Notes under the pieces: generated by a model
Told to the model about the DNA's origin: nothing
Seen by the model: only the letters and a program-made list of their open reading frames with translations
Databases searched by the model: none
Program-made: the position numbers and the translations under genes
From: an uncultured Pseudomonadota bacterium
GTDB lineage: Bacteria; Pseudomonadota; Gammaproteobacteria; Steroidobacterales; Steroidobacteraceae
Direction of reading: 5' to 3'
Length of the DNA stretch: 64,000 nucleotides
Assembly (NCBI GenBank): GCA_903828595.1
Contig: CAIKMS010000015.1
Location: forward strand, 62,001-126,000
Shown: positions 17,712 to 25,769 of the stretch, piece by piece
Layout: each line of letters starts with the position of its first letter
Position numbering within the stretch: the first letter of the stretch is position 1

Positions 17712-19010
17712 TCACAGCGGCAAAACCATAAACAAAGCGGCTGCGGTCATTACCCCAACAGCGATCCAACCTAAGATCAATACCCATAAGTGAGGGACGT
17801 AATCGCCCATAACGCTTTTGCGACTGGCCAGAAGCAAAATCACTATCATTAAAGGTACGGCAACCACGCCGTTAATTACGGCGCTATAGAACAAGGCCTT
17901 CATTGGGCTAATCGGCGAATACTGCAGGGCAAAGCCCAGCAACCCACTGATCGCAATAACCCCATAAAAGCCACGCGCTTCTAACACGGCCCGCTCCAAG
18001 CCAAAGACCCACCCCATGGCTTCCGCCAACGCGTAAGCACCTGAACCGGCTAACACCGGAACTCCGATTAATCCGACTCCGACGATACCCAGAGTAAATA
18101 GCTCAAAGGCAAACGAACCGGCCAGCGGCCGCAAAGCGCTGGCGGCATGACTGGCTGTGGTGATGTTGGTGATACCAGCCGTATGCAAGGTCACGGCCGT
18201 GGCCAAAATGACGCAGTAGGATGCCGCATTCGAATAAAACATGCCGCTCCAGGTATCCCAGTTGATTCGGTTTAATTCTTTGGGAGCTGACGCCGAATCA
18301 ACCAGTAATGTCCCGTTGCTGTGCAACTGCAGATCTTCAACTTCTTCTGATGCCTGCCAAAAAAACAAATACGGACTGATCGTCGTACCCAGGACCCCGA
18401 CCACAACCATGGCCGTATCCGAGGTCAACGCCATGTGAGGCCACAGGGTACGACGTAAAACGTCTGCCCAAGGTACGGCCACGGTGAATAAGACGCCGGC
18501 ATAAGCCAATAGCGATAACGTCAGCCAACGCAGATAGCCGACATAGCGGTGGTAAGGCACAAACAGCTGCAGCGATAAGGTCAGTATCACAAATCCCGCT
18601 GTCATCCAGTGACGATCAAAGCCACTGACTAGCTCAGCGGCCTCCCCCATCGCGGCGACGTCGGCAGCTATATTCAGGGTGTTGGCTATCAACAAAATGA
18701 GCACCACACCCAGCAACACCGAGCGCGGGAAAACGCGCTTGATATTGGCGCTTAAGCCCATACCGGTGACACGACCAATCTGTGCACAGATGATCTGAAC
18801 CGCCGCCATCAACGGGAAAGCCAGTGGCATGGTCCATAGCGCATCCAAACCCAATTGCGCACCGGCTTGGGAATAGGTGGCGATGCCGCTGGGATCGTCG
18901 TCGGCGACCCCGGTAATCAAGCCTGGACCCAGGCGTGCCAGCGGATGGTTTTTTACGCGTTGCCACAACCGATCCAAAAATCGGTGGGTCGCCAGGGTCG
19001 ATAGTCGCAT
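17712..19010 (-). CDS. Divergent NRAMP-family metal transporter
   Basis: 432-residue, roughly 11-helix inner-membrane protein of the NRAMP (SLC11/MntH-like) superfamily. The first-helix signature appears as GPGLITGVADDDPSGIATYSQ: the Asp of the canonical DPGN motif is kept (D39), but the Asn position is Gly. In helix 6 the canonical A-x-x-M-P-H reads T209-T-I-S212-P-Y, so the Met that favours transition metals is replaced by Ser. This places it in a divergent branch whose substrate may not be manganese or iron. It is alone on its strand and convergent with the PilY1-like gene. No Mn-responsive element is recognised upstream. Confidence 0.87.
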   Translation of the reverse strand: MRLSTLATHRFLDRLWQRVKNHPLARLGPGLITGVADDDPSGIATYSQAGAQLGLDALWTMPLAFPLMAAVQIICAQIGRVTGMGLSANIKRVFPRSVLLGVVLILLIANTLNIAADVAAMGEAAELVSGFDRHWMTAGFVILTLSLQLFVPYHRYVGYLRWLTLSLLAYAGVLFTVAVPWADVLRRTLWPHMALTSDTAMVVVGVLGTTISPYLFFWQASEEVEDLQLHSNGTLLVDSASAPKELNRINWDTWSGMFYSNAASYCVILATAVTLHTAGITNITTASHAASALRPLAGSFAFELFTLGIVGVGLIGVPVLAGSGAYALAEAMGWVFGLERAVLEARGFYGVIAISGLLGFALQYSPISPMKALFYSAVINGVVAVPLMIVILLLASRKSVMGDYVPHLWVLILGWIAVGVMTAAALFMVLPL

Positions 19011-19115
19011 AGCAGTGCCTTAGCGTTTGCGGCCAGATGCAAGGTGCTGGCATCGCCCGCCGCACTACCTGCTCGGAAATCTCACGGGCTTAGGGTCATT
19101 GTGAAAGGTAAGACC

Positions 19116-19265
19116 ATGAAACGGGATCGTGAGAAACCGAAACGGCCAGTAGGGTTAAACCGGCGACTTCGGCCGGTTCGGATAAGCGGATACGGGAAGG
19201 GAGCCTGGCATTACCTGTGCCTGGGGTGGCTATTGAGCCATCACCTGGTCACAACTGTGATCTAA
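19116..19265 (+). CDS. Possible small basic protein
   Basis: A 49-residue frame beginning MKRDREKPKRPVGLNRRL, strongly basic in the first half and more hydrophobic at the end (GAWHYLCLGWLLSHHL). A good Shine-Dalgarno (AAAGGTAAG, ending 4 bases before the ATG) is the main support. No family is recognised. Its stop overlaps the AT-rich PadR promoter region. Confidence 0.25.
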   Translation: MKRDREKPKRPVGLNRRLRPVRISGYGKGAWHYLCLGWLLSHHLVTTVI

Positions 19266-19307
19266 ATACTACTATTAGGTATTGACTAGTATTAGATAGA
19301 TAGTATT
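19265..19307 (+). promoter_or_regulatory. Candidate PadR operator
   Basis: Three copies of one heptamer: AATACTA at 19265-19271 and its reverse complement TAGTATT at 19287-19293 and 19301-19307. They flank and overlap the -35 and -10 elements, the position expected for an autorepressor site. Assignment to the PadR protein is inference. Confidence 0.45.
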
Positions 19308-19309
19308 AT
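19282..19309 (+). promoter_or_regulatory. Sigma-70 promoter of the PadR-sensor operon
   Basis: TTGACT (-35, 19282-19287) and TATTAT (-10, 19304-19309), each 5 of 6 to consensus, with a 16-base spacer. Transcription would start near 19316, only a few bases before the ATG at 19320, and no Shine-Dalgarno is visible, so the message is probably leaderless or nearly so. Confidence 0.6.
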
Positions 19310-19319
19310 TAGATTCACT

Positions 19320-19757
19320 ATGAAGCCAACTGATATAAGTGACCTGCCTCCTGACGATGTCTCGGCCGAGAGCCTGGATGTCGAGAGCCTCGCGCGCAAA
19401 TTCCAAAAGGAACTGAACTCCGGCTTGATCAGCCTCGTGCTGCTGTCGGTTCTAGCCCGCGCCGGAGAGGACCTGTACGGCTACCAGATCGCCAAGCGCC
19501 TGCAAGGCGACGGCAACACCGGCATCCCGATGAAACAGGGCGCGCTGTATCCGGTGCTGCGCACGCTGTCGGCCCACGGACTGCTCGCCAGCCGGGTCGT
19601 GCCCTCCTACGCTGGCCCACCGCGGCGCTACTACAAGATCACGCCGGCCGGTCGCGAGGCGCTACTGCGCTGGAACACGATCTGGAGTTCGACCCGCGAT
19701 TTCGTCGACAACGTGGCTGCCCGCACGGCACCGAACACCACCCCACCCACAGAGTGA
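19320..19757 (+). CDS. PadR family transcriptional regulator
   Basis: 145-residue winged-helix repressor. The PadR signature runs from about residue 35: LLSVLARAGEDLYGYQIAKRL, then MKQGALYPVLRTLSAHGLL, then GPPRRYYKITPAGREALLRW, covering recognition helix and wing. The C-terminal dimerisation part is short, as in PadR subfamily 2. It is paired with a downstream DUF1700/sensor-type membrane protein, a common bacterial arrangement in which the regulator controls the membrane protein. The coding sequence appears richer in GC than flanking genes, while its promoter is strikingly AT-rich. Ligand is unknown. Confidence 0.9.
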   Translation: MKPTDISDLPPDDVSAESLDVESLARKFQKELNSGLISLVLLSVLARAGEDLYGYQIAKRLQGDGNTGIPMKQGALYPVLRTLSAHGLLASRVVPSYAGPPRRYYKITPAGREALLRWNTIWSSTRDFVDNVAARTAPNTTPPTE

Positions 19758-19762
19758 GCCCC

Positions 19763-20674
19763 ATGAGCCCGTCATCTCCCCGCTCGATCGACCAGTACCT
19801 GAGCCAACTGCGGGAGGCCCTACGGGGCGAGGACCCCGCGCTCGTACAGGATGCGCTCTACGACGCTGAGGAATACCTGCGCGCCGAAGTCGCCCAACAC
19901 TCGGGCAAATCCGAGCCCGATGTCCTCGAACTCATCGCCAGCACCTATGGCGCGCCGGATGAAGTCGCTGAAGCGTATCGCACCACTGAAAAAACCGTGC
20001 GCGATGCCACCCGCCCGCTGGCACCGCGAGCCCGCTCGACCCTGCTGGGTCAATTCTTCGGCGTCTATACCGACAGCCGTGCATGGGCCGCACTGTTTTA
20101 TATGCTTATGTCGCTGGTAACCGGCATCTGCTACTTCACAATCACGGTGACCGGCCTGTCGCTGTCCGCGGGGCTTGCGATCCTGATCATCGGCATCCCG
20201 GTGTTCCTGACATTTATTGGGCTCACTCGAGTGCTGTCACTGGTCGAGGGACGCATAGTAGAAGGGCTACTGGGCGTGCGTATGCCGCGCCGCCCGCTGC
20301 GGTCGTCATCAGGCGCGCCCTTCTTCGAACGAATCAAGGAAATGCTCGTTGATAGACGCACCTGGACGACTCTGATCTACCTACTGACCATGTTGCCGCT
20401 GGGTATCCTCTATTTCACCACGGCGCTCGTGGGCCTAAGCGTCGGCCTGGGCGCGCTGCTTGCGCCAGTCTTTACGATGCTCAGTGGCCTTGGCCTGATC
20501 ACCGATGCGAGCGTTCAGATCGACGGCCAGCCCGTGTGGTGGCCGCTGACGCTACTCCTTGCAGCCGGTGGTATCGTCGTGATGACTCTCACGCTGCATC
20601 TGGTGCGCGCCATAGGCCCACTACACGGCCGCTATGCGCGGGCGCTGCTGTTGTCGCGGGACGGGAATGGATAG
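19763..20674 (+). CDS. Membrane protein with DUF1700-like head and two sensor-type repeats
   Basis: About 303 residues from the ATG at 19763; a GTG at 19754 overlapping the PadR stop is an alternative. The N-terminal 80 residues (YLSQLREALRGEDPALVQDAL...YGAPDEVAEAY) match the cytosolic helical head of DUF1700/HAAS-type proteins paired with PadR regulators. Two homologous membrane units follow, each starting with a short amphipathic stretch (DSRAWAALFYMLMSLVTGICYF and DRRTWTTLIYLLTMLPLGILYF), like the putative sensor family (PF13796). Translation is coupled to the PadR gene by a 5-base gap. It may sense envelope or lipid state, but that is inference. Confidence 0.82.
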   Translation: MSPSSPRSIDQYLSQLREALRGEDPALVQDALYDAEEYLRAEVAQHSGKSEPDVLELIASTYGAPDEVAEAYRTTEKTVRDATRPLAPRARSTLLGQFFGVYTDSRAWAALFYMLMSLVTGICYFTITVTGLSLSAGLAILIIGIPVFLTFIGLTRVLSLVEGRIVEGLLGVRMPRRPLRSSSGAPFFERIKEMLVDRRTWTTLIYLLTMLPLGILYFTTALVGLSVGLGALLAPVFTMLSGLGLITDASVQIDGQPVWWPLTLLLAAGGIVVMTLTLHLVRAIGPLHGRYARALLLSRDGNG

Positions 20675-20935
20675 GAATGTCCAATGCCCATTCGGTGCAC
20701 GCCACCAACAACATTGAACGCGCAGTAGCCGCGTATGTTGCGTCCGAGGTAGCGTTACGTGTGCCTGGCTTCGGCTAGTCAGGTAGCCGTTGCCTAAGGT
20801 CTGTGACCCTGAACTAACCGCCAACCTTAAAGTACAGCGCCTTTCACAAAGCACTCACTTTGTTATTCTTTGAAGCCGGAAAGTCGACACCGACGCATGG
20901 CAGACGACCCGCCATGAAGCTGATGGAGGGTGGGT

Positions 20936-21259
20936 TGGTGGGCCTGCTCGGATTCGAACCGAGAACCAAGGGATTCACTCTGCCCCACCGTTTCCGATGG
21001 GAGTGGACTATCTCTTCACCCGCGACCTTCAAGGCCGGTAGGGTGCGGGATGCTCTAGCCTGTTATTAAGGGCACTATAGCCCTCAGGTAGTCTCTGCAC
21101 CTTCCGACGGTGTACCGTCGGCTCGGCTCAGGATTGCCACCAGCTTTATTTCTTAAGCTGAAGGGTTCCCTGAGTTCGTCCCGTCCACTTCGCGGCTTTC
21201 GCCGTGAAGGCACCATTATTCTGATGAGTCCCCTGCTCTAACCGTTGAGCTACAGGCCC
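20936..21259 (-). tRNA. tRNA-Ile(CAU), interrupted by a group I intron
   Basis: Exon 1 is 21259-21224 (36 nt) and exon 2 is 20975-20936 (40 nt). Joined, they give a 76-nt tRNA: acceptor GGGCCTG/CAGGCCC, D-stem GCTC/GAGC, anticodon stem GGGGA/TCCCT with loop CTCATAA, T-arm CTCGG-TTCGAAT-CCGAG, discriminator A and encoded CCA. The CAT anticodon, the loop and the overall sequence resemble the minor tRNA-Ile of E. coli (ileX type), whose C34 is converted to lysidine by TilS to read AUA. The intron sits after anticodon base 36. The gene lies antisense between two plus-strand genes, with rmuC starting 100 bases beyond its 5' end. Apparent protein frames across it are spurious. Confidence 0.93.
20976..21223 (-). 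ncRNA. Group I self-splicing intron (248 nt), IC3-like, in tRNA-Ile(CAU)
   Basis: All core elements read on the minus strand. P1: exon CAT plus intron C pairs with GGTG (21211-21214), giving the U-G pair at the 5' splice site. P2: GAAA-capped hairpin 21188-21209. P3: CGGGA (21179-21183) with TCCCG (21046-21050). P4: CTCAGG (21169-21174) with CCTGAG (21127-21132), inside the Q-type AATCCTGAGCC. P6: 7-bp hairpin 21104-21121. P7: GACTA (21089-21093) in the R element GTGCAGAGACTA with TAGTC (21006-21010) in the S element AAGAGATAGTCC. P8: CACCC/GGGTG. P9: GAAA-capped hairpin 20984-21001. The intron ends in G. It encodes no endonuclease. An extra stem (21059-21088) lies between P7 and P3. The site matches the Azoarcus tRNA-Ile intron. 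Confidence 0.92.
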
Positions 21260-21358
21260 GCACGGTGGCAGTGTACCGCTAGGTCGGGCATGCCGACTAC
21301 CCGCCTAATCAGTTTAAGCTACACCCCCATCCCTAGGACGCGGGCATACGGAGCCTTC

Positions 21359-22906
21359 ATGCCTTTTGAACTGTTGCTTGGAATCGGCGCCTTAGGTTGC
21401 CTGGTAATCGGCGCCGCCTTGGGCTACTGGCTCGGCCATGCCCAACGAGCCGGTCAAGCCGAGCTAGAAACCCTGGCGCAAAACGCCCGCCTGTCGGCCT
21501 TACAAGCAGAGCGCGACGCGCTCCACGAGCGACTTTTGGCCGCGCAAAGCTCCTCGCACTCCCTGGAAATCCAACTGCGGGAAGAAACCGGCAAACGCGC
21601 CGCCGCCGAAGCCACCGGGCTGCAAATTGCAGGGCTGCGTGCGCAGTTACAGAGCCGCGAGACAGACTTAAGCGCACTCAACACAGAACTGCGCGAGCTG
21701 GCTGAAAGCCGACAAAAGCTGGCCTCCGAACTCGAGGCAAGCACACGCGCCATCGCCGAGCAGCGCGAACTGCTTAAGCAGGCTGAATCCAGCCTGACAG
21801 ACACCTTTAAGTCTCTGGCTGCGCAAACCCTGCAGGCTAACAATCAGCAGTTTATTGAATTAGCTAACGTGCAATTTCAGTCGCTGCACAACCAGTCAGC
21901 CAGCGAGCTGGAAAAGCGTGAACTGGCGATCACGCAACTCGTCGAGCCGGTACGTAAATCACTCGACGAGGTGCAAAAGAAGATTGGTGATGTCGAAAAA
22001 GACCGCTTAGGGGCCTACTCGTCGTTAATGGCGGAGGTCAAGGTGCTCACCCATGGGCAGAGCGAACTGCGCCGAGAAACCACCAATCTGGTAGGCGCTT
22101 TGCGCCGTCCTCAAGTGCGCGGTCGATGGGGCGAGCTGCAGCTCAAACGGGTCGTGGAGATGGCGGGCATGCTTGACCATGTCGACTTTCACGAACAATC
22201 CTCAGTCAGTACTGAGGATGGCGACCTGCGACCTGACTTAGTGGTGCACCTGCCCGGCGGGCGAAGCCTGGTTATCGATGCCAAGGCGCCGCTAGATGCT
22301 TATTTAAGCTCTATTGAAGAGCCCGATGAGGCGCTAGCTAAGATCAAGTTAGCTGATCACGCCCGGCAGCTTCGTGATCACATCAACAAACTCTCTCGCA
22401 AAGCCTATTGGGAACAGTTTCCCAATACCCCTGACTTCGTGGTGCTGTTTATCCCCGGCGAGGTATTTTATAGCGCCGCTCTGGAGCAGGACCCTGAGCT
22501 GATTGAAATCGGTGTACGGCAAAAAGTAATTCTGGCGACACCTACCACGCTAATCGCTTTACTGCGCACCGTCTCCTACGGCTGGCGCCAAGAGGCACTA
22601 GCAGATGACGCCAAGCACATTGCCGAGCTGGGTAAAGAGCTCTACGAACGGCTGCAAACTTTAGCCAGCCATTGGAACTCTGTAGGTACTAATCTGCGCA
22701 GAGCAGTAAGTGCCTTTAATGATTCGGTCGGATCGCTAGACAGCCGCGTCATGGCTTCCGCCCGAAAATTTCGGGAGCTCAAAGTAGCCCAGGACGCTAA
22801 AGAGCCGGAAGAACTCAAAACCGTGGATCTGATACCCCGGGAGTTGCAGTCCGATGAAATGCGTCCGGCTGTAGTCGCGTCAATAGCCCACGACCCTCTG
22901 GGCTAG
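21359..22906 (+). CDS. rmuC: DNA recombination protein RmuC
   Basis: 515 residues from the ATG at 21359 (GGAG 5 bases upstream). An N-terminal membrane anchor (FELLLGIGALGCLVIGAALGY) is followed by a long coiled coil (about 25-190, many Leu/Glu/Gln/Arg heptads) and the RmuC domain (about 230-480), recognisable in LRRPQVRGRWGELQLKRVVE and FVVLFIPGEVFYSAALEQDP. RmuC proteins limit DNA inversion at short inverted repeats and have a nuclease-like fold, although the mechanism is not settled. The last 4 bases overlap the convergent pirin gene. Confidence 0.94.
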   Translation: MPFELLLGIGALGCLVIGAALGYWLGHAQRAGQAELETLAQNARLSALQAERDALHERLLAAQSSSHSLEIQLREETGKRAAAEATGLQIAGLRAQLQSRETDLSALNTELRELAESRQKLASELEASTRAIAEQRELLKQAESSLTDTFKSLAAQTLQANNQQFIELANVQFQSLHNQSASELEKRELAITQLVEPVRKSLDEVQKKIGDVEKDRLGAYSSLMAEVKVLTHGQSELRRETTNLVGALRRPQVRGRWGELQLKRVVEMAGMLDHVDFHEQSSVSTEDGDLRPDLVVHLPGGRSLVIDAKAPLDAYLSSIEEPDEALAKIKLADHARQLRDHINKLSRKAYWEQFPNTPDFVVLFIPGEVFYSAALEQDPELIEIGVRQKVILATPTTLIALLRTVSYGWRQEALADDAKHIAELGKELYERLQTLASHWNSVGTNLRRAVSAFNDSVGSLDSRVMASARKFRELKVAQDAKEPEELKTVDLIPRELQSDEMRPAVVASIAHDPLG

Positions 22907-23781
22907 AACTTACCCTGCTGAAAGTCCGCGATGGCCTGATGAATCTGCTCGGACGTGTTCATTACAAAAGGCCCGTATCGAGCAACCGGTTCGCGCACCG
23001 GGATACCGGCAATCACAAGAAAGCGGGCGTCCTTCATGGCGGTCACTTGCACGTAGTCACCCGCCGCGAGCTCCGCTAGTTTTGGCGCGGTCACAGCGTG
23101 ACCCGAACCCGGACCAACGCTGACTTCGCCTTCGTAAACATACAAAAAGGCGCTTTTAGCGATGTGGATCGCGCTTTGAAACTGTGAACCCGCGGTCAGT
23201 CGCACGTCCAGATATACGGGCTGAGTCGTGCGTTCAGGTGCCGGACCGCGCACACCATCAAAGTGCCCTGCAATCACCTTGACCTGCCCGCCTTGCGGCA
23301 GTTCGACGACGGGAACCTTATGTGGCTCGATATCTTGATACTCCACCGGTCGCATCTTCTCGCCCGAGGGCAAATTCAGCCACAGTTGAAAGCCGCGCAT
23401 GCGACCCTGTTCTTGTTCAGGCATCTCCGAGTGGACAATGCCGCGGCCGGCGGTCATCCACTGCACCGCACCGGCGGTAAGCAGCCCCTCGTTGCCGTGA
23501 TTATCGCGATGACGCATACGCCCATCGAGCATGTAGGTAATGGTTTCAAAGCCACGATGCGGGTGGCTGGGGAATCCCGCAATGTAAGCTGCCGGATCAT
23601 CTGAGCCAAACTCATCGAGCATCAAAAACGGATCCAAATACGACAGCGCCTGCGTACCAATAACACGGGTTAGCTTGACACCGGCGCCGTCTGAGGTCGG
23701 CATACCCACGACCGTACGAACGACCGCTCGGCTGGTGCCGGTTACCGCCGAGCCCAGAAGTTCAGAATCTGTTGCTGCCAT
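22903..23781 (-). CDS. Pirin family protein
   Basis: 292-residue bicupin. The metal site of the N-terminal cupin is complete: H73 and H75 in FPSHPHRGFET, H117 and E119 in GRGIVHSEMP, matching the iron ligands of human pirin. Further pirin landmarks are DPFLMLDEF and MRGFQLWLNLP. Bacterial pirins such as YhhW have quercetin 2,3-dioxygenase activity in vitro; the physiological role is unclear. The ATG at 23781 has GGGAG upstream. It converges on rmuC with a 4-base overlap of the stops, so there is no room for a terminator between them. Confidence 0.93.
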   Translation of the reverse strand: MAATDSELLGSAVTGTSRAVVRTVVGMPTSDGAGVKLTRVIGTQALSYLDPFLMLDEFGSDDPAAYIAGFPSHPHRGFETITYMLDGRMRHRDNHGNEGLLTAGAVQWMTAGRGIVHSEMPEQEQGRMRGFQLWLNLPSGEKMRPVEYQDIEPHKVPVVELPQGGQVKVIAGHFDGVRGPAPERTTQPVYLDVRLTAGSQFQSAIHIAKSAFLYVYEGEVSVGPGSGHAVTAPKLAELAAGDYVQVTAMKDARFLVIAGIPVREPVARYGPFVMNTSEQIHQAIADFQQGKF

Positions 23782-23962
23782 GTTGTCACTCCCGCCTCAA
23801 GGTCATCCGTTTACAGCCAAGCTCAGCCCGTGCCCGTGTATGGTCGCGCACCTGAAGCCAAAAATCCAAAGCTTGAGTAAAACTAGCAGCCGCCGCCTGC
23901 ACCGGTGCAAAATAACCGTTTAACGCGACCCATAAGGGTCATGCCGCCCTGGGATCATAAGT

Positions 23963-25741
23963 ATGCGAACCAGTACCCTGCGCGTAGCTGCCGTTTTTAG
24001 AGCCGCGACCCTTTGTTTATGGACTTTGAGTGCCTGTGCCTTGATGAGTCCTGCCGCGTACGCCGCGGGCAGCAAAAAACCGTCGTTCTCACAAAGCGTG
24101 GATGAGTATCTTGAGCAGTTCGCTCGCTTTCATCCCTCGATTGCCGCTGGCAACGGACTGCACCAACACGATGGCCTACTCGAAGACTTCTCCGCGCCCA
24201 AGATACGTGCGGAAGTAGCCTGGCTGAACTATTGGCATCATCGTTTTGATTCGATCAAGCCTAAATCTTTAACGGCAGATGAAAGGGTCGATAGACGGAT
24301 TGTATTAGGCGTTATTGAAGGCTGGCTGCTGGACCTCAACACGATTAAGACCTGGCGACGCAATCCAATGATCTATGTATCTGCCATCTCCGATGGACTG
24401 CATAACCTGATGACCATGGACTCCTCACCCAGTGAGTCGCGCATGCGCGAGGCCATCGCCAAACTGCAGGGCGTATCTGTCCTACTGAACAGCGCGCGCG
24501 TCAATATCGCCTACCCGCCACGTGTGTATGTCGAGCACGCCATTGAGATGACTGATGGGTTACACGACCTTCTAACCCATGATCTAGCGCTGGCTTTTGC
24601 AACCTCGAGCAACACCACGCTGCAAAAACAACTCAGCCAGGCAGCAGCCAAGGCAGACAAAGCCGTTATGGCCTACCGAACGGAACTGACCACTCAAGTT
24701 CTGCCGCACGCGGTTGGGCTGTACATGATGGGCACTAATAACGTACTCGCCCGCTATAAAGCCGAAGAATTAATCGATATGACGGCAGATCAACTACTTA
24801 ACCTAGGCACTCGCGAACTCGCTGTCCAGCAGGCAGCTTTCGCCGAAGCCGCGGCCCGTATTGATGCTAAACGTAACCCGCTTGAGATCTGGCACGAAGT
24901 GCAGAACGCTCACCCCAAGACCGGCGAGCTAGTACCGGCAGCACGGGTACTAGTTGATGAACTGCTGACCTTTATTAAAGATCGACATCTGGTCGATCTG
25001 CCGGCCAACGAAAACATTATTGTGGCCCCTGCGCCGGCCTATGACCTTGGCCTGGCCTCCATGCACTCTTCACCACCCTTAGAACCCAAACCTATTCAAA
25101 GTTATTACTACCTGACAGATGCTGACCCCAGCTGGCCTGCCGCTCGCCAGGATGAATGGCTGAAAGCCTTCAATTACGCGACACTGGCTGACATTACTGC
25201 GCATGAAGTAGCTCCTGGGCATTACGTTCACAGCGTCTTTATGCGCCACACCCCTGGCAAGATTCGCCGAATTTGGGTGGGCCTTAACCCGTTCCCCCAA
25301 CCATCCTCAGGCCAAGACGGTTGGGCCCACTATGCTGAGCAATTAGTCTCTGACGAAGGCTTCAAGGCCGACGACCCACGCTACAAAATGGCGCAAATAG
25401 CCGAAGCGTTAAACCGCATTTGCCGCTTGATAGTCGGCTTGCGACTGCACAGCGGGCAGTGGACGATCACTCAAGCCAGCGATTTTTTCGTAACCCAAGC
25501 CTACCTGCCGAAGGCGCAGGCCCAGCGCGAGGCCGAACGTGGCACCTATGATCCCACCTACGGCGGTTACTTCCTGGGCAAGATGGCGGCGCTTAAGTTA
25601 CGTCACGACTACGAAGCTGCGCACAGCAAAGATTTTAGCCTTGCGGAGTTTCATCAAAAAGTGATGACCAACGGCATCGCCCCGTGGTGGGCTCATCGGC
25701 AACTGCTGCTGCCCGGGGACAAGGGCACGGTCCTACAATAA
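23963..25741 (+). CDS. Exported DUF885 family protein (putative metallopeptidase)
   Basis: 592 residues with a signal peptide (LWTLSACALMSPAAYA, cleavage near AYA-AG). The body is alpha-helical and ends in the DUF885 hallmarks: ADITAHEVAPGHYVHS with H414, E415 and H420 as probable zinc ligands in an HExxPGH arrangement, then GQDGWAHYAEQLVSDEGF about 35 residues later, supplying a third ligand. This resembles M32/M2-like gluzincin folds, so a peptidase role in the periplasm is plausible but not established. It converges on the glycosyltransferase gene at 25770 with a 28-base gap and no clear terminator. Confidence 0.88.
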   Translation: MRTSTLRVAAVFRAATLCLWTLSACALMSPAAYAAGSKKPSFSQSVDEYLEQFARFHPSIAAGNGLHQHDGLLEDFSAPKIRAEVAWLNYWHHRFDSIKPKSLTADERVDRRIVLGVIEGWLLDLNTIKTWRRNPMIYVSAISDGLHNLMTMDSSPSESRMREAIAKLQGVSVLLNSARVNIAYPPRVYVEHAIEMTDGLHDLLTHDLALAFATSSNTTLQKQLSQAAAKADKAVMAYRTELTTQVLPHAVGLYMMGTNNVLARYKAEELIDMTADQLLNLGTRELAVQQAAFAEAAARIDAKRNPLEIWHEVQNAHPKTGELVPAARVLVDELLTFIKDRHLVDLPANENIIVAPAPAYDLGLASMHSSPPLEPKPIQSYYYLTDADPSWPAARQDEWLKAFNYATLADITAHEVAPGHYVHSVFMRHTPGKIRRIWVGLNPFPQPSSGQDGWAHYAEQLVSDEGFKADDPRYKMAQIAEALNRICRLIVGLRLHSGQWTITQASDFFVTQAYLPKAQAQREAERGTYDPTYGGYFLGKMAALKLRHDYEAAHSKDFSLAEFHQKVMTNGIAPWWAHRQLLLPGDKGTVLQ

Positions 25742-25769
25742 CAACTGCCCGCCTGCGAGCGATTGCGCA

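Larger units (their letters stand above)
19011..19319. other. Intergenic stretch ahead of the PadR gene
   Basis: Divergent promoter space of 309 bases between the NRAMP gene and the PadR gene. It holds a possible 49-residue frame at 19116-19265, a short GC-rich inverted repeat (AACCGGC/GGCCGGTT, within about 19157-19180), and at its right end a 60-base AT-rich block with only 14 G or C, carrying the promoter and operator described separately. Confidence 0.5.

Noticed and set aside
20860-21069. A 69-codon plus-strand frame and other frames over 20844-21357
   Set aside because: They lie across the minus-strand tRNA-Ile exons and intron; the structured RNA explains the sequence, and the peptide has no family.
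20936-21259. A tmRNA (ssrA) as explanation for tRNA-like ends about 320 bases apart
   Set aside because: The halves form a full tRNA with a complete anticodon arm and CAT anticodon, and the insert has group I core motifs; there is no tag-peptide frame or Ala-type acceptor.
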